Source: Glaciimonas sp. CA11.2
Lineage (GTDB): Bacteria; Pseudomonadota; Gammaproteobacteria; Burkholderiales; Burkholderiaceae_D
Assembly: GCF_034314045.1 (NCBI RefSeq)
Contig: NZ_JAVIWL010000001.1
Location: 2,480,001-2,544,000, forward strand
DNA length: 64,000 bases
Reading direction: 5' to 3'
Both the position numbers and the translations under genes were made by a program. This document shows, one piece after another, positions 8,809 through 18,572 of the stretch (its first letter is position 1; each line of letters starts with the position of its first letter). The notes under the pieces were generated by a model. The model saw only the letters and a program-made list of their open reading frames with translations. It did not search any database and had not been told where the DNA came from.

Positions 8809-9714
8809 ATGAATTTTCATCAGTTACGCTGCTTTCACGCGGTTGCCCTACACGGTAGCTTTACGGCGGCTGCGCGTGCGTTATTCGTCGGGCAGCCAAG
8901 TATCACCACGCATGTGAAAGCGCTTGAACAACGGTTTGGTGTGGAGCTGTTTTCACGGCATGGGCACATCGTCGAATTGACCGATACGGGGCAACGCTTG
9001 TTATCGATTACTCACCGTATTTTTACGCTGGAAACAGAGGCTGAAGAAACTCTGCGAGCCGCTGGCGGATTGCTGGAAGGACGCATCAGGGTGGCCGCTT
9101 TCGATCCGGTTCAGGTTACCCAAATGGTGGTTGCTTTTGGCAAGCGCTATCCAGAAGTCCGGGTGTCGGTGTCGTTTGGCAATTCCGGTGAATTGAGTGG
9201 AAGTTTGTTGGAATTGCAGTCAGATGTCGCGGTATTGCCGCGCCTGGGAGACAAGCGGTTTTTCTCGGTCCCTTATCGTCGGGCAAAGATCGCATTACTG
9301 GTAGGAGCAAGCCACCCTTGGTTTGAGCGCAGTGATATTCATGTCGGAGAGTTGGAAGGGCAGCGAATCGTCACTCGAGAAAGTGGCTCAATGCAGCAAA
9401 AGGTCTTTGATGATTATTTGGCCGATTGTGGCGTCAGTGTGCGTCGAGTATTAGAGATCGATAGTCAGGACGCGATACGCGAAGCCATTGCTGCGGGTGT
9501 CGGCGTGGGTATCGCGCTGGATGCCATTTATCAGGATTCGCGGCTTCGGATACTCACGATTGCAGAGGCACCGATGTTTATTGATCTGGAACTAGCCTGC
9601 CTGGCAGAGCGCAAAGAAGCGCCGGTAATCAAAGCCTTCTTCGAGGTAGTACAAGACTTACGCAACGATCTTGATTGCTTGAAGGAGGCGGAAGAGCAGA
9701 AAGTCGGCGGTTAA
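8809..9714 (+). CDS. LysR-family regulator
   Basis: This 301-residue LysR-type activator or repressor begins NFHQLRCFHAVALHGSF, a standard helix-turn-helix, with GQPSITTHVKALE as recognition helix and a periplasmic-binding-like effector domain behind it. The sequence resembles regulators of phosphonate and aromatic catabolism, but I cannot fix the subgroup. AAGGAG at 8791-8796 is 12 bases from the ATG at 8809 and 6 from an in-frame TTG at 8803, so the protein may start two residues earlier. It converges on the Rieske oxygenase gene with a shared terminator between. Its likely targets are the oxygenase and reductase genes. Confidence 0.86.
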   Translation: MNFHQLRCFHAVALHGSFTAAARALFVGQPSITTHVKALEQRFGVELFSRHGHIVELTDTGQRLLSITHRIFTLETEAEETLRAAGGLLEGRIRVAAFDPVQVTQMVVAFGKRYPEVRVSVSFGNSGELSGSLLELQSDVAVLPRLGDKRFFSVPYRRAKIALLVGASHPWFERSDIHVGELEGQRIVTRESGSMQQKVFDDYLADCGVSVRRVLEIDSQDAIREAIAAGVGVGIALDAIYQDSRLRILTIAEAPMFIDLELACLAERKEAPVIKAFFEVVQDLRNDLDCLKEAEEQKVGG

Positions 9715-9756
9715 GCCGGTTCATCACCGCGCACAGCATGGCCGGGTAATGAAAAA

Positions 9757-9788
9757 GACAGCGTCAGGATGATGATCCTGACGCTGTC
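9757..9788. terminator. Bidirectional intrinsic terminator
   Basis: A perfect 14-bp stem (GACAGCGTCAGGAT / ATCCTGACGCTGTC) with the four-base loop GATG lies between converging genes. On the - strand it is followed by TTTTTC, giving a strong terminator for the Rieske gene; on the + strand the tail is CCTTTATT, for the LysR gene. Confidence 0.88.
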
Positions 9789-9852
9789 CCTTTATTGAAA
9801 GACGAAGAGCGCAGAGTTGCTCTTTCGCTTTGCCGATTTTCCTTTGCAGGAA

Positions 9853-11382
9853 TTACTTCTTGGTCGATTGCTCCAGCGCCTCAAAGCCTTCCATCACAAA
9901 CTGCGTCCGTACATCACCTTTCAGATTGTCACTCTCAGTCAATATCTGAACAATCTTTCTGGTCACCATGCGACGTTGTGCGATTTCTTCTTCGATAGTT
10001 GCGCCTTCTGCGACTTCCATCACATTACCGCTACAGTAACTATTTGGCGCGCCATTGACGGATTGTAGCCAGTCGTAGAAGTTTTCTGCACTGGCTTTCG
10101 GGTTAGTGCCTCGGACAGCATCACGCAAAAGCTTACGGAACATAAAGACACCAGCATCGAACTTGGTTGGATTTTCCAGCGCGTGCACAGCAATAGGACG
10201 CTGACTGATAATCGCTTCATAGTCGCCAGGCGCTTGTTGCGCGTCTTTATAGCAATCGCGTTCACGATGGTTTGGAGGAATCGGCGGGAAATCTTCCAGC
10301 TTGTATTTTCCAAAACGTTCCGGACGGCGCATCGCAACCTGGCCTTCCAGAAAATCAATCGTCTCGTAACCAACCATTTGCTCATCACCAATACCGCGGG
10401 TATCGATGTTTGGTCCCATCACGCGCCAGCCGATCATCTTGCTGTTTTCGTCATCCACTGGAACAGTCCAGCGTACGATATGAAAGCGGCTGAACAATTT
10501 CTTGGCAGCACCGTCTTCTGACGTGTAAGCATGTAAGCTCAAATTGGGCAATGCTTGATGTTGTACGCGAATGAAAAGACGATCCTTGTCTACGCGTCGT
10601 GCACCAGCGCATGCCAATCCACGGCCCTCATGGATGGGAATAAATTGCATGTCGGGCGCGACTTCCATCGACGCAGCACCAACTTCGTTAAAAGTAGTGC
10701 CTTGAAAGTTTTCATCCACCACGTTAGACGAATTATGCAGCGCTGTCGGATGATAATTATCCGCAGCATTGTCCTGAACTTGCAACCAGTTGCAATGCTG
10801 GAAGTTGCTGTAAGGAACTAGCTTATCGGTCGCATGGACGGTGAAATTTGATTCCCACTCAGGGAACGGTGGTTCTTTTTCTGGTGAGCCCATGTAAGCA
10901 AAGACGAGACCGTGGCGCTCGAAGGCTTTGTACGCACCTTGTTGAATCGAGCATGCAAATTTTGCGGCTTCTTTCTCTTCGCCCTTTGGATATGGAACAT
11001 GCAGGCAAGTGCCATCAACATCAAATACCATGCCGTGATAACAGCAACGAATGCCGTGTTCTTGAATGGCACCGTATTCCAGCGACGCGCCGCGATGGAC
11101 GCAATGGGCGTGCAGAACGCCAATGGCACCGCTCTTATCGCGGAAAGCCACTAATTCTTCATTGAGAATTTTTATAAATTTTGGCGTATCGCCCAACTCC
11201 ATCGACATGCATACCGGATGCCAGAAAGTGCGCATGTATTCGCCCATTGGCGTACCCGGCCCGGTTTCGGTCAGCTCTGGATCATGCCCTGGCGTTTTGC
11301 TCGTAAAGTAGCCACCGTATGGGATGAGCTTCTTCGGCTTCGAAGATTCAACCAGCTTCGCATTATCGACTTTCGTATCCAT
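9853..11382 (-). CDS. Rieske non-heme iron oxygenase, alpha subunit (VanA/phthalate-oxygenase-like)
   Basis: This 509-residue terminal oxygenase uses a Rieske [2Fe-2S] cluster and mononuclear iron to hydroxylate or demethylate an aromatic ring. Rieske ligands are Cys94-X-His96 and Cys113-X2-His116 (CCYHG). The catalytic iron site is DNYHPTALH, with His211 and His216 and the bridging Asp beside them. The C-terminal half is long, as in the 450-510-residue phthalate/LigX-type group, compared with about 350 for VanA. I chose the ATG at 11382 because GAGGAG lies seven bases ahead. It is divergent from the matching reductase gene, so the pair makes a two-component oxygenase. The substrate is unknown. 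Confidence 0.9.
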   Translation of the reverse strand: MDTKVDNAKLVESSKPKKLIPYGGYFTSKTPGHDPELTETGPGTPMGEYMRTFWHPVCMSMELGDTPKFIKILNEELVAFRDKSGAIGVLHAHCVHRGASLEYGAIQEHGIRCCYHGMVFDVDGTCLHVPYPKGEEKEAAKFACSIQQGAYKAFERHGLVFAYMGSPEKEPPFPEWESNFTVHATDKLVPYSNFQHCNWLQVQDNAADNYHPTALHNSSNVVDENFQGTTFNEVGAASMEVAPDMQFIPIHEGRGLACAGARRVDKDRLFIRVQHQALPNLSLHAYTSEDGAAKKLFSRFHIVRWTVPVDDENSKMIGWRVMGPNIDTRGIGDEQMVGYETIDFLEGQVAMRRPERFGKYKLEDFPPIPPNHRERDCYKDAQQAPGDYEAIISQRPIAVHALENPTKFDAGVFMFRKLLRDAVRGTNPKASAENFYDWLQSVNGAPNSYCSGNVMEVAEGATIEEEIAQRRMVTRKIVQILTESDNLKGDVRTQFVMEGFEALEQSTKK

Positions 11383-11476
11383 CAATTGTCTCCTCAATCA
11401 ACCATTATTCGGTGGGATCATTTGTCCCTGAGCTAACGATACGTGGCAGCCTTATAAATGTCGAATTCAATTTTTG

Positions 11477-11489
11477 GATGAACTTCATC
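11477..11489. promoter_or_regulatory. Candidate operator in the oxygenase-reductase divergent promoter
   Basis: GATGAA-C-TTCATC is a perfect 13-bp palindrome about 95 bases ahead of the oxygenase start, in the 374-base region shared by the divergent oxygenase and reductase genes. It is a plausible regulator site by position. The remaining part of 11383-11756 is AT-rich and shows no other clear signal. Confidence 0.35.
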
Positions 11490-11756
11490 TGTAAATCCGA
11501 ATGTGTACTTCAAAATTTCTTGTTTGGTCCCGAATGTCCTTATTTGTAATCCAGATAGGGTTCATACATTATTACCATTGGACGTATCAATGGCTGGGAT
11601 TTACGATTTATCATCAGGAAAAAGCTTGGTTTTCATACGCTTTCAATCCTTTTCATCGTTGGTGTCATTAAATCCAAAATGAAGCCCAGAAGAATAGCAT
11701 CAGCCAATCGTAATGATGCATTGCAGCATAAAAACACTAGAGACTCGAGGCCCACA

Positions 11757-12773
11757 ATGCAAGATATACCATCACAAACGCGTTCATCCCCAACATCCTT
11801 GTCGCTGCTTGTCCGGCAGATCAGGTTTGAGGCCGTTGGCATTAACTCCTTCGAATTGGTACACCCTGCCGGAGAGATGTTGCCAGCCGTCACCGCCGGT
11901 GCGCATATCGATATGCATCTTGAGGGCGGTGTGATTCGGCAGTACTCGCTGTGCAACGATCCGATCGAACGTCACCGGTACGTTATTGCGGTTCTACGCG
12001 AGGAAATCGGTCGCGGTGGATCGCGCTTGATGCACGACAATCTACGGGTGCGAGATGTGGTATCGATCAGCTACCCGAGAAATAATTTTGGCCTGATTAA
12101 CGACGCAAAAAAACATGTTTTGTTAGCGGGTGGCATCGGAGTGACGCCATTAAAGGCGATGGCCCATTATCTGGAAAGCACAGGTGAGGATTACGAACTG
12201 CACTATTGCGCCAAAGGTGAAGACCATGCCGCGTTCCGTGAAGAATTTGCTGCTCAGGTTGAAAAGGGAAAGGTCATTTTTCACTTCGATGGCGGCAATC
12301 CACGGGATGGTTTAGATATCGTTAAACTGTTGGAAGAACATGTTGAAGGCACACACGTTTACTATTGTGGCCCCGCGGGCTTCATGGCAGCTTGCGCAAA
12401 AGCCGCTCAGCATTGGCCGCGTGACGCAGTTCACTTTGAACATTTTAAGGCCCCAGAACCGGTCAAGTCGGAAGCTGTCGCTGCGAATTCCGCGATCTTA
12501 TCGGATACATCGGCTACCTCTTTTGTGAAGATTGCCAGCACCGGGGCCTTATTCGCCATGTCGGAAGATAAAAGCATCATCGAAATACTCGCTGATAATG
12601 GCATCGAGGTGGAGACCTCATGTCAGTCTGGATTGTGCGGTACTTGTAAAATGCGCTATCTGGAAGGGGAAGTCGACCATCGCGACTTTATTCTCTCTGA
12701 CGAAGAGCATCAGAACTATTTAACGGCTTGCGTTTCACGTCCTAAAAGTCGGTTGTTGGTACTCGATTTGTAA
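11757..12773 (+). CDS. Oxygenase reductase: flavin/NAD(P)H domain plus C-terminal [2Fe-2S] ferredoxin (VanB-like)
   Basis: This 338-residue electron-transfer protein passes electrons from NAD(P)H to the Rieske oxygenase. Domains in order are a flavin-binding barrel (RQYSLCNDP near residue 63), a nucleotide-binding domain (GGIGVTPLKA, then YYCGPAGFM), and a C-terminal plant-type ferredoxin with Cys289, Cys294, Cys297 and Cys325. That order is the phthalate dioxygenase reductase/VanB class IA type. The ATG at 11757 is preferred over one at 11679, because the upstream stretch has no homology to the family; the ribosome site is weak in either case. The divergent oxygenase is its obvious partner. 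Confidence 0.88.
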   Translation: MQDIPSQTRSSPTSLSLLVRQIRFEAVGINSFELVHPAGEMLPAVTAGAHIDMHLEGGVIRQYSLCNDPIERHRYVIAVLREEIGRGGSRLMHDNLRVRDVVSISYPRNNFGLINDAKKHVLLAGGIGVTPLKAMAHYLESTGEDYELHYCAKGEDHAAFREEFAAQVEKGKVIFHFDGGNPRDGLDIVKLLEEHVEGTHVYYCGPAGFMAACAKAAQHWPRDAVHFEHFKAPEPVKSEAVAANSAILSDTSATSFVKIASTGALFAMSEDKSIIEILADNGIEVETSCQSGLCGTCKMRYLEGEVDHRDFILSDEEHQNYLTACVSRPKSRLLVLDL

Positions 12774-12846
12774 ACTGTTTTCAGGTGAGTTCTGAAAAAT
12801 TATTTTCCTGAAAAACACATAAGAAACACGTCTGCATAAGCTCAGC

Positions 12847-12864
12847 CGGGAATATTGCTTCCCG
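12847..12864. terminator. Hairpin between converging reductase and chrA genes
   Basis: CGGGAA-TATTGC-TTCCCG lies between the converging stops at 12773 and 12872. It lacks a proper T-run, so it is only a candidate terminator. Confidence 0.35.
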
Positions 12865-12871
12865 TCTGACC

Positions 12872-14245
12872 TTATAAAATCACCGTTTTCAGCAATAGAC
12901 CAATCACCGCACACGCAGCAATGACGTGAATGACATTTCGTTTGAAACGAAATAAGGCAATCGTTGCCGCCAGAGCGATCAACGCCGATATCCAGTCAAA
13001 CGGTGCGCCAAAGCCTTGCGGCCAAAGCACGTGGTAGCCGAAGAACACCGCAAGATTGAGAATCACGCCCACCACAGCTGCCGTGATGGCGGTCAGCGGC
13101 GCGGTAAATTTCAGGTCGCCGTGCGTCGATTCAATCAGCGGGCCACCGGCCAGGATGAACAAGAACGAGGGCAGGAAGGTGAACCACGTTACCAGTGACG
13201 CCGCCACCGCACCGGCCAGAAACAACGATTCTGGACCGAACAGCGCTTTCACATAGCCGCCCACAAAACCAACAAAAGCCACCACCATGATTAGCGGCCC
13301 CGGCGTGGTCTCGCCCAGTGCGAGGCCATCAATCATTTGCGTTGATGTCATCCAGCCATAGTGGCTGACGGCACCTTGGTAAACATACGGCAATACGGCA
13401 TACGCACCGCCGAATGTCAGCAACGCCGCCTTGGTGAAGAACCAGCCCATTTGCGTCAACGTGTGATGCCAGCCATAGATCGCGGTTAGCGCGCCCATTG
13501 GGATCACCCACAATAAAGCACCGACGATGATTATCTGACATAGTCCAAGCCAACTGAACCGTGCGTGTTCCGGTGTCGGCGTATCGTCGTCAATGAGCGC
13601 TGCGCCAAACGATTTTACCGCTTTGCCATGACCACCCATCGTGAACTTATCCGGTACCATCCGACCACCGAAATAGCCGATTATTGCCGCTGTCAAAATG
13701 ATTGCAGGAAACGGCACGTTGAGGACCAACAGCGCCAGAAAAGATGCTGCGGCAATTGCCCAAAGTATCTTGTTTTTAAGTGCGCGCGAGCCAATGCGGT
13801 ACGCCGCCTGGATGACGATGGCGGTCACTGCCGGCTTAATGCCATAAAACAACCCAGCTACCAGCGGCAGACTGCCAAATGCAATATACAACCACGACAG
13901 CGCAATCAGGATCACCAATGATGGCAGCACAAATAATGCACCCGCTACGATGCCGCCCCACTTGCGGTGCATCAACCAGCCGATATAGGTCGCCAACTGC
14001 TGCGCCTCTGGGCCTGGTAAAACCATGCAATAGTTTAAGGCGTGAAGGAAGCGTCGCTCAGAGATCCATCGCCGGTTTTCGACCAACTCCTGATGCATGA
14101 TCGCAATTTGACCTGCGGGTCCACCGAAGCTGATAAAACCTAATTTCAACCAAAAAGTGAATGCCTGCCAAAAAGGGATAGGCAACGGTTTGGTATTGAG
14201 GCTTTCATTTGCAGGATCAATGAGAGATGTTTCCGAAGTAGTCAT
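12872..14245 (-). CDS. chrA: ChrA-type chromate transporter, two-domain form
   Basis: This 457-residue inner-membrane protein has the duplicated CHR domain: WLKLGFISFGGPAGQIAIMH with HALNYCMVLPGPEAQQ in the first half, and FTKAALLTFGGAYAVLPYV with LGETTPGPLIM in the second. The repeated FGGP/FGGA and PGPxxQ/PGPL motifs are the family hallmark. Such proteins export chromate or serve as general anion carriers; without chrB or other resistance genes nearby, a resistance role is only possible. The ATG at 14245 precedes a polar lead of about 25 residues; no good ribosome site is visible, and a start at 14314 adds an unlikely Cys-rich stretch. It stands alone, converging on the reductase gene. Confidence 0.87.
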   Translation of the reverse strand: MTTSETSLIDPANESLNTKPLPIPFWQAFTFWLKLGFISFGGPAGQIAIMHQELVENRRWISERRFLHALNYCMVLPGPEAQQLATYIGWLMHRKWGGIVAGALFVLPSLVILIALSWLYIAFGSLPLVAGLFYGIKPAVTAIVIQAAYRIGSRALKNKILWAIAAASFLALLVLNVPFPAIILTAAIIGYFGGRMVPDKFTMGGHGKAVKSFGAALIDDDTPTPEHARFSWLGLCQIIIVGALLWVIPMGALTAIYGWHHTLTQMGWFFTKAALLTFGGAYAVLPYVYQGAVSHYGWMTSTQMIDGLALGETTPGPLIMVVAFVGFVGGYVKALFGPESLFLAGAVAASLVTWFTFLPSFLFILAGGPLIESTHGDLKFTAPLTAITAAVVGVILNLAVFFGYHVLWPQGFGAPFDWISALIALAATIALFRFKRNVIHVIAACAVIGLLLKTVIL

Positions 14246-14941
14246 ATCAGATGTGCCATTCGCTTGTAAACAGTGGAAGCAATCCGTCAGGCATGATCGT
14301 TGCTGATCGCCCAAAAAAACGCATTATTAGTGCAGCTGGGAATCAGAGTTATTTACATTTAACCTCGCAGAAGCCTAGGTAGGAATAGCAATGTCGCAGG
14401 TGTTTCGGTCAGTGAGCAACACGGATTTGTCCCAAGATTCGCCTAACCGTGATTATAATCGTACTCGTATTGTCGATGCGTCATCAATCTTGATTTTGTT
14501 GTTGATTTGCAATTCATGGTTGATTTGTAATAGAACGACGCAGGAAGACAAACTCAGGGCTCTTCTGATTGAGAAAAGTGGGTGCGATCAGTGGGAACGG
14601 CGGTCGGATGGGTGGATTTGCGTTTCTTGCGACGCATCGTTTAGAGGCAGATAAAAGATAGATTATAAAAAGGTAGATTACCGACGCATTTGCAAGATCG
14701 CAGGGCTAAGCCGACCGACGCATCTGAACGTTTCTCTTTTTTGCCTGACTAAGTTACGCATGAAGGTTTCGCTAGTTGCATTTTGTAAAGTATCAGTGAG
14801 CGCCGTTACGCCGCGTCCGCGTTATCGGTCATATTAGGTATACGTACACAGAATGGAGGGCCATACGGTCCATTAGCACCACAATCTGTTTCGGTTAGCC
14901 CATGACCATTCTTCCCCTATTTATTGGAGATTGCCCCGCCC
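14246..14941. other. Intergenic region between chrA and opgD
   Basis: About 700 bases without a convincing gene. An open frame at 14391-14654 (+, 87 codons) has a hydrophobic middle and two Cys pairs near its end (CDQW, CVSC), but no family resemblance and no good ribosome site, so I do not call it. The promoters of chrA (leftward) and opgD (rightward) must lie here. Confidence 0.5.
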
Positions 14942-16561
14942 ATGATAAATCGCCGAACTTTTCTCCATTCCGCCGCTGCCACAGCCACGCTTGTAGCGCT
15001 CGGCGTTCCGATGGAAGCCATTGCGGACAATCGCGTTAAGCTTGGCTCCGCATCAACTTTTTCTTTTGATACGCTCATCGCGCAAGCAAAAGTGTTAGCG
15101 CAAGCACCGTATAAACCGCAAGCGACCGCCCCGCGTGCGATTCTCGACAAAATCGATTACGCAGCCCACGGCAAAATAAAATACAAAACCGATTACGCCT
15201 TGTTTGCTGAAGGCCCTGGACAATTCCCGGTCACTTTTTTTCACCTTGGCCGTTTTTTTCAGTCGCCGGTACACATGCACCTCATCGACGACAGTGGCAA
15301 GGTTCCCAAGGCGCGTGAGATTGTCTACGACGAGAGTTATTTCGATATGCCGGTAGATAGTCCGGCGCGAGATTTGCCGCGCGGCAGCGGGTTTTCGGGT
15401 TTTCGTTTCCAGGAAAGTCGGCGCGGTGATCAGGACAAGCTGGACTGGCATAAGAACGACTGGGTGGCTTTTCTCGGTGCCTCTTATTTTCGCGCGATTG
15501 GTGACCTTTATCAATATGGTTTATCTGCCCGTGGTATTGCCATCGACGTTGCACAAGCCGGAAAGTCAGAAGAATTTCCTAACTTCACCCATTTCTATTT
15601 CACCGTTCCGGACGATAACAGCGACACAGTGACCGTCTATGCCATGCTGGATGGGCCAAGTATCTGTGGCGCGTATAAATTCGTTATGCAACGCGGCGCA
15701 GGCGTCACCATGGAAATCGATACCGCTTTATTTTTGCGGCGCGATATTGACCGATTCGGCATCGCGCCAGTGACGTCGATGTACTGGTTTTCTGAATCAG
15801 TAAAAGGGACGGGGACCGATTGGCGACCTGAAGTCCATGATTCCGATGGTTTAGCGTTATGGAGCGGGGCGGGTGAACACATCTGGCGACCACTGAATAA
15901 TCCCGGACAAACCACCGCTTCAGCCTTTGGCGACACCAATCCGCGTGGTTTTGGTCTGCTACAGCGCGATCGCAATTTTGATCATTATCAAGATGGCGTC
16001 CATTACGAACGCCGTCCCAGCCTTTGGGTGCAACCGTTAGAAGGTTGGGGCCAAGGGACAGTGCAATTAATCGAAATTCCAACCGATGATGAGATTCACG
16101 ACAACGTTGTAGCGATGTGGGTGCCCAGCGCCAAAGCGGTTGCCGGTAACAGTTATCGCCTGCGCTATAAATTGGATTGGCAGAAGGACGAACCATTTCC
16201 GAGCACGCTTGCCCGTTGTGTAGCGACGCGCCTTGGCAATGGCGGCGTACCCGGTCAACCGCGGCCGAAAAACGTGCGTAAATTTATGGTTGAATTTTTG
16301 GGCGAGCCGCTAGAAAAACTAGCCTTTGGTGAAATGCCGGAAGCGGTACTAACTTCATCGCGTGGCACCTTTTCTTATATCTTCACCGAAGCGGTTCCCG
16401 ATGGCGTAGCAGGTCATTGGCGGGCCCAGTTCGATCTGACAGTCGAAGGCCCGGAACCTGTTGATATGCGTTTGTATCTGCGTCTTAAAGATCAAACGCT
16501 TTCGGAAACCTGGCTGTTCTTATACAATCCATTTGAAACGCGATCAGTTTACGGCAGTTGA
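14942..16561 (+). CDS. opgD: Periplasmic glucan biosynthesis protein, OpgD/MdoD type, Tat-exported
   Basis: This 539-residue periplasmic protein acts in the synthesis of osmoregulated periplasmic glucans, shaping or branching the glucan backbone. It begins with a twin-arginine signal (NRRTFLHSAA, residues 3-12), which is what separates Tat-exported OpgD from Sec-exported OpgG. Family segments are visible: FHLGRFFQSPV near residue 101, GASYFRAIG near 181, SMYWFSE near 281, and RRPSLWVQPLEGWG near 358. The ATG at 14942 is directly followed by the Tat motif; GGAG lies 13 bases upstream, with a possible TTG start six codons earlier. No opgH or opgC is adjacent, so it is a solitary copy here. Confidence 0.88.
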   Translation: MINRRTFLHSAAATATLVALGVPMEAIADNRVKLGSASTFSFDTLIAQAKVLAQAPYKPQATAPRAILDKIDYAAHGKIKYKTDYALFAEGPGQFPVTFFHLGRFFQSPVHMHLIDDSGKVPKAREIVYDESYFDMPVDSPARDLPRGSGFSGFRFQESRRGDQDKLDWHKNDWVAFLGASYFRAIGDLYQYGLSARGIAIDVAQAGKSEEFPNFTHFYFTVPDDNSDTVTVYAMLDGPSICGAYKFVMQRGAGVTMEIDTALFLRRDIDRFGIAPVTSMYWFSESVKGTGTDWRPEVHDSDGLALWSGAGEHIWRPLNNPGQTTASAFGDTNPRGFGLLQRDRNFDHYQDGVHYERRPSLWVQPLEGWGQGTVQLIEIPTDDEIHDNVVAMWVPSAKAVAGNSYRLRYKLDWQKDEPFPSTLARCVATRLGNGGVPGQPRPKNVRKFMVEFLGEPLEKLAFGEMPEAVLTSSRGTFSYIFTEAVPDGVAGHWRAQFDLTVEGPEPVDMRLYLRLKDQTLSETWLFLYNPFETRSVYGS

Positions 16562-16761
16562 TGATGACGTGGATGTCAGTATAATTTTCTCCGACATTTT
16601 TGAGATGGTTTTCAGCCCATCGATCTGCGACGTGCATCTTGCAGCGATGGGTTGATATTTTTGAATCGCATATTGTGAGGGATTATTTCGGTCGCCAAGA
16701 TGAACCGATCTCATCCTCACAGCAACTGGCTGGCACTGTTAAAACGCGATCAGCGCGTCTT

Positions 16762-18360
16762 CTAGGTCAATGGTAAATGTAGTATTACTGCAGTCCCGTT
16801 GAGGGATGATCCTGCAATATTAAGTTCACCGCCAAACTGACGTGTGCGCTCGTGCATACCCAGAATACCCCACGCTTCACCGCCGAGTAATTGTTGGGGT
16901 TTGATGCCTTTTCCATCATCTCTGACTTCAGCAATAATGACGTTTTCTTCGCACCGCACGTCAATCGTCACCTTTGATGCCGCTGCGTGGCGGACCACAT
17001 TTGTGAGCGATTCTTGCACGATCCTAAACAGCATGGTGCTGCGTTCTGGATCGAGCTCGACATCCGCGGCGCTTTGATTAATGTGGCATCTGCATTCCAA
17101 TCCTGAACTCGCCTGAATCTGGTCGGCATGCCACTCCAGCGCGGCCCATACGCCAAGGTGGTCCAGCACACTAGGGCGTAAATCGGCGATGACCCGCCGC
17201 ATGGTTTCAATAGCTGTATCGGCTTGTGCCGCCGCCTCGTTGAGGAGTGGATCTGATGCATTACCAGCCAACATGGAACGTTCATTAGAGACTGAAACAT
17301 TGGCTTTGATGCTAGTTAGCAAGCTGCCCAATTCGTCGTGAATTTCACGCGCGATACGCTTTCGCTCATCCTCTTTTACTTTTTCCTGATGGTCCGATAG
17401 TTGCCGCAGCTGCGTATAAGATTGCTGCAATTCGACTTCTGCCCGGGTTTGATCCGCGCCTAATTTGTCGACCGTCAGCATGCTTTGTTGATGAGAACGA
17501 TTAATTTCTTTCAAGTAGACCAGCATCATCACCGATGAAGAAATCAAGCCACTGAAGCGACCAGCGTACCAACCCAAAGATAAGCGGCTGCTACCCGCCA
17601 TGGTGATAGCGTTATCGCATAACAGCGCTATCAAAGCAGTGCCAAGCCACACATGCAAGACATTACGGAAGCGACAAGCTCGCCATAAAAAAAACAGCGA
17701 CAGCACAATCAAAACCTGCAACCCGGGTGCAATGCCAGTGCTGGTAATGCCGCTATAGTCACCATTCGTATCCAAAACAGGAAGAAAATCGCGGAATATG
17801 GTGACCATTGCCACCTTCGCAGCCAGGGCAGCGATCAAAACAATGGAGGCGCGGCGTAACGATTGCTGGTGATCCGTGGTGACATGGTTGGGACGGCGTA
17901 GTTCGCTCCAGGCAAAAACCAGGATACCAATGGCAGGACCGGCATGCCAAAACAGCCACAGCCAACTACTGGTTTGCGTGCCACCGAACAGCACACGTCC
18001 CTCGATAAATATTCCCGGAAACGACAAAAACTGCAGCACCAATATAACAGCAGTATATAAACATCCGGCGCTGAGATGCAGCAAAGCGACTGATCGCGTC
18101 GCCTTATAGTGACCGTATATCTGATAAGCGGTGATCAGGTAGGTGCCAATCACCGTGGTCTGATAAGTAGCCAGAAACGCTGGAATTTTAGGCCATTTTA
18201 TTTGCGCGAATGGAAGCAAAATCAACGTAACGAGGATCAACCCTGCGCAGATCCTCAGTGCAATTTTTCGCTGTCTTAGCGTAGCCATACGAATGGCTGG
18301 TGAAGAATCGACGCGATCAAAAGGGGTCAACGGCAGATCGGTTGCGAGCCCGGTATACAT
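16762..18360 (-). CDS. Membrane sensor histidine kinase, NarX/LiaS-type (HisKA_3) with MASE-like sensor
   Basis: This 532-residue protein has about eight hydrophobic spans over residues 20-290, resembling MASE-type membrane sensor domains with no periplasmic loop of note. A short coiled coil and a HisKA_3 domain with H-box REIHDELG follow (phospho-acceptor His about residue 340), then a HATPase_c domain with N-box IVQESLTNVVRHA, DGKGI and GILGMHER. GGAG lies ten bases ahead of the ATG at 18360. Kinases of this group signal to NarL/FixJ-type regulators, but none is next to it in either direction, so it is an orphan in this window. It reads toward opgD, with about 200 bases between the converging stops. 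Confidence 0.85.
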   Translation of the reverse strand: MYTGLATDLPLTPFDRVDSSPAIRMATLRQRKIALRICAGLILVTLILLPFAQIKWPKIPAFLATYQTTVIGTYLITAYQIYGHYKATRSVALLHLSAGCLYTAVILVLQFLSFPGIFIEGRVLFGGTQTSSWLWLFWHAGPAIGILVFAWSELRRPNHVTTDHQQSLRRASIVLIAALAAKVAMVTIFRDFLPVLDTNGDYSGITSTGIAPGLQVLIVLSLFFLWRACRFRNVLHVWLGTALIALLCDNAITMAGSSRLSLGWYAGRFSGLISSSVMMLVYLKEINRSHQQSMLTVDKLGADQTRAEVELQQSYTQLRQLSDHQEKVKEDERKRIAREIHDELGSLLTSIKANVSVSNERSMLAGNASDPLLNEAAAQADTAIETMRRVIADLRPSVLDHLGVWAALEWHADQIQASSGLECRCHINQSAADVELDPERSTMLFRIVQESLTNVVRHAAASKVTIDVRCEENVIIAEVRDDGKGIKPQQLLGGEAWGILGMHERTRQFGGELNIAGSSLNGTAVILHLPLT

Positions 18361-18572
18361 GATGGCTAATCTCCGTATTTGAGTTATCGGCAGCAATAGT
18401 GGCGCAAATACAGGGCCGCAACTCAGAGGCGCAATGCCGGCACGCATGAACTGGCTAGTGATAAATAATTATATTTTTGCCTATGATCGCTTAAATCCCG
18501 CACTATAGATAGATTGAATTTTAGATAACAAGATTAAATTAGTCATACCGATGCTTTGATAGACGGAAATCG

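Noticed and set aside
14391..14654. 87-codon frame between chrA and opgD
   Set aside because: No good ribosome site or homology; Cys pairs alone are not enough. Mentioned only as gap content.
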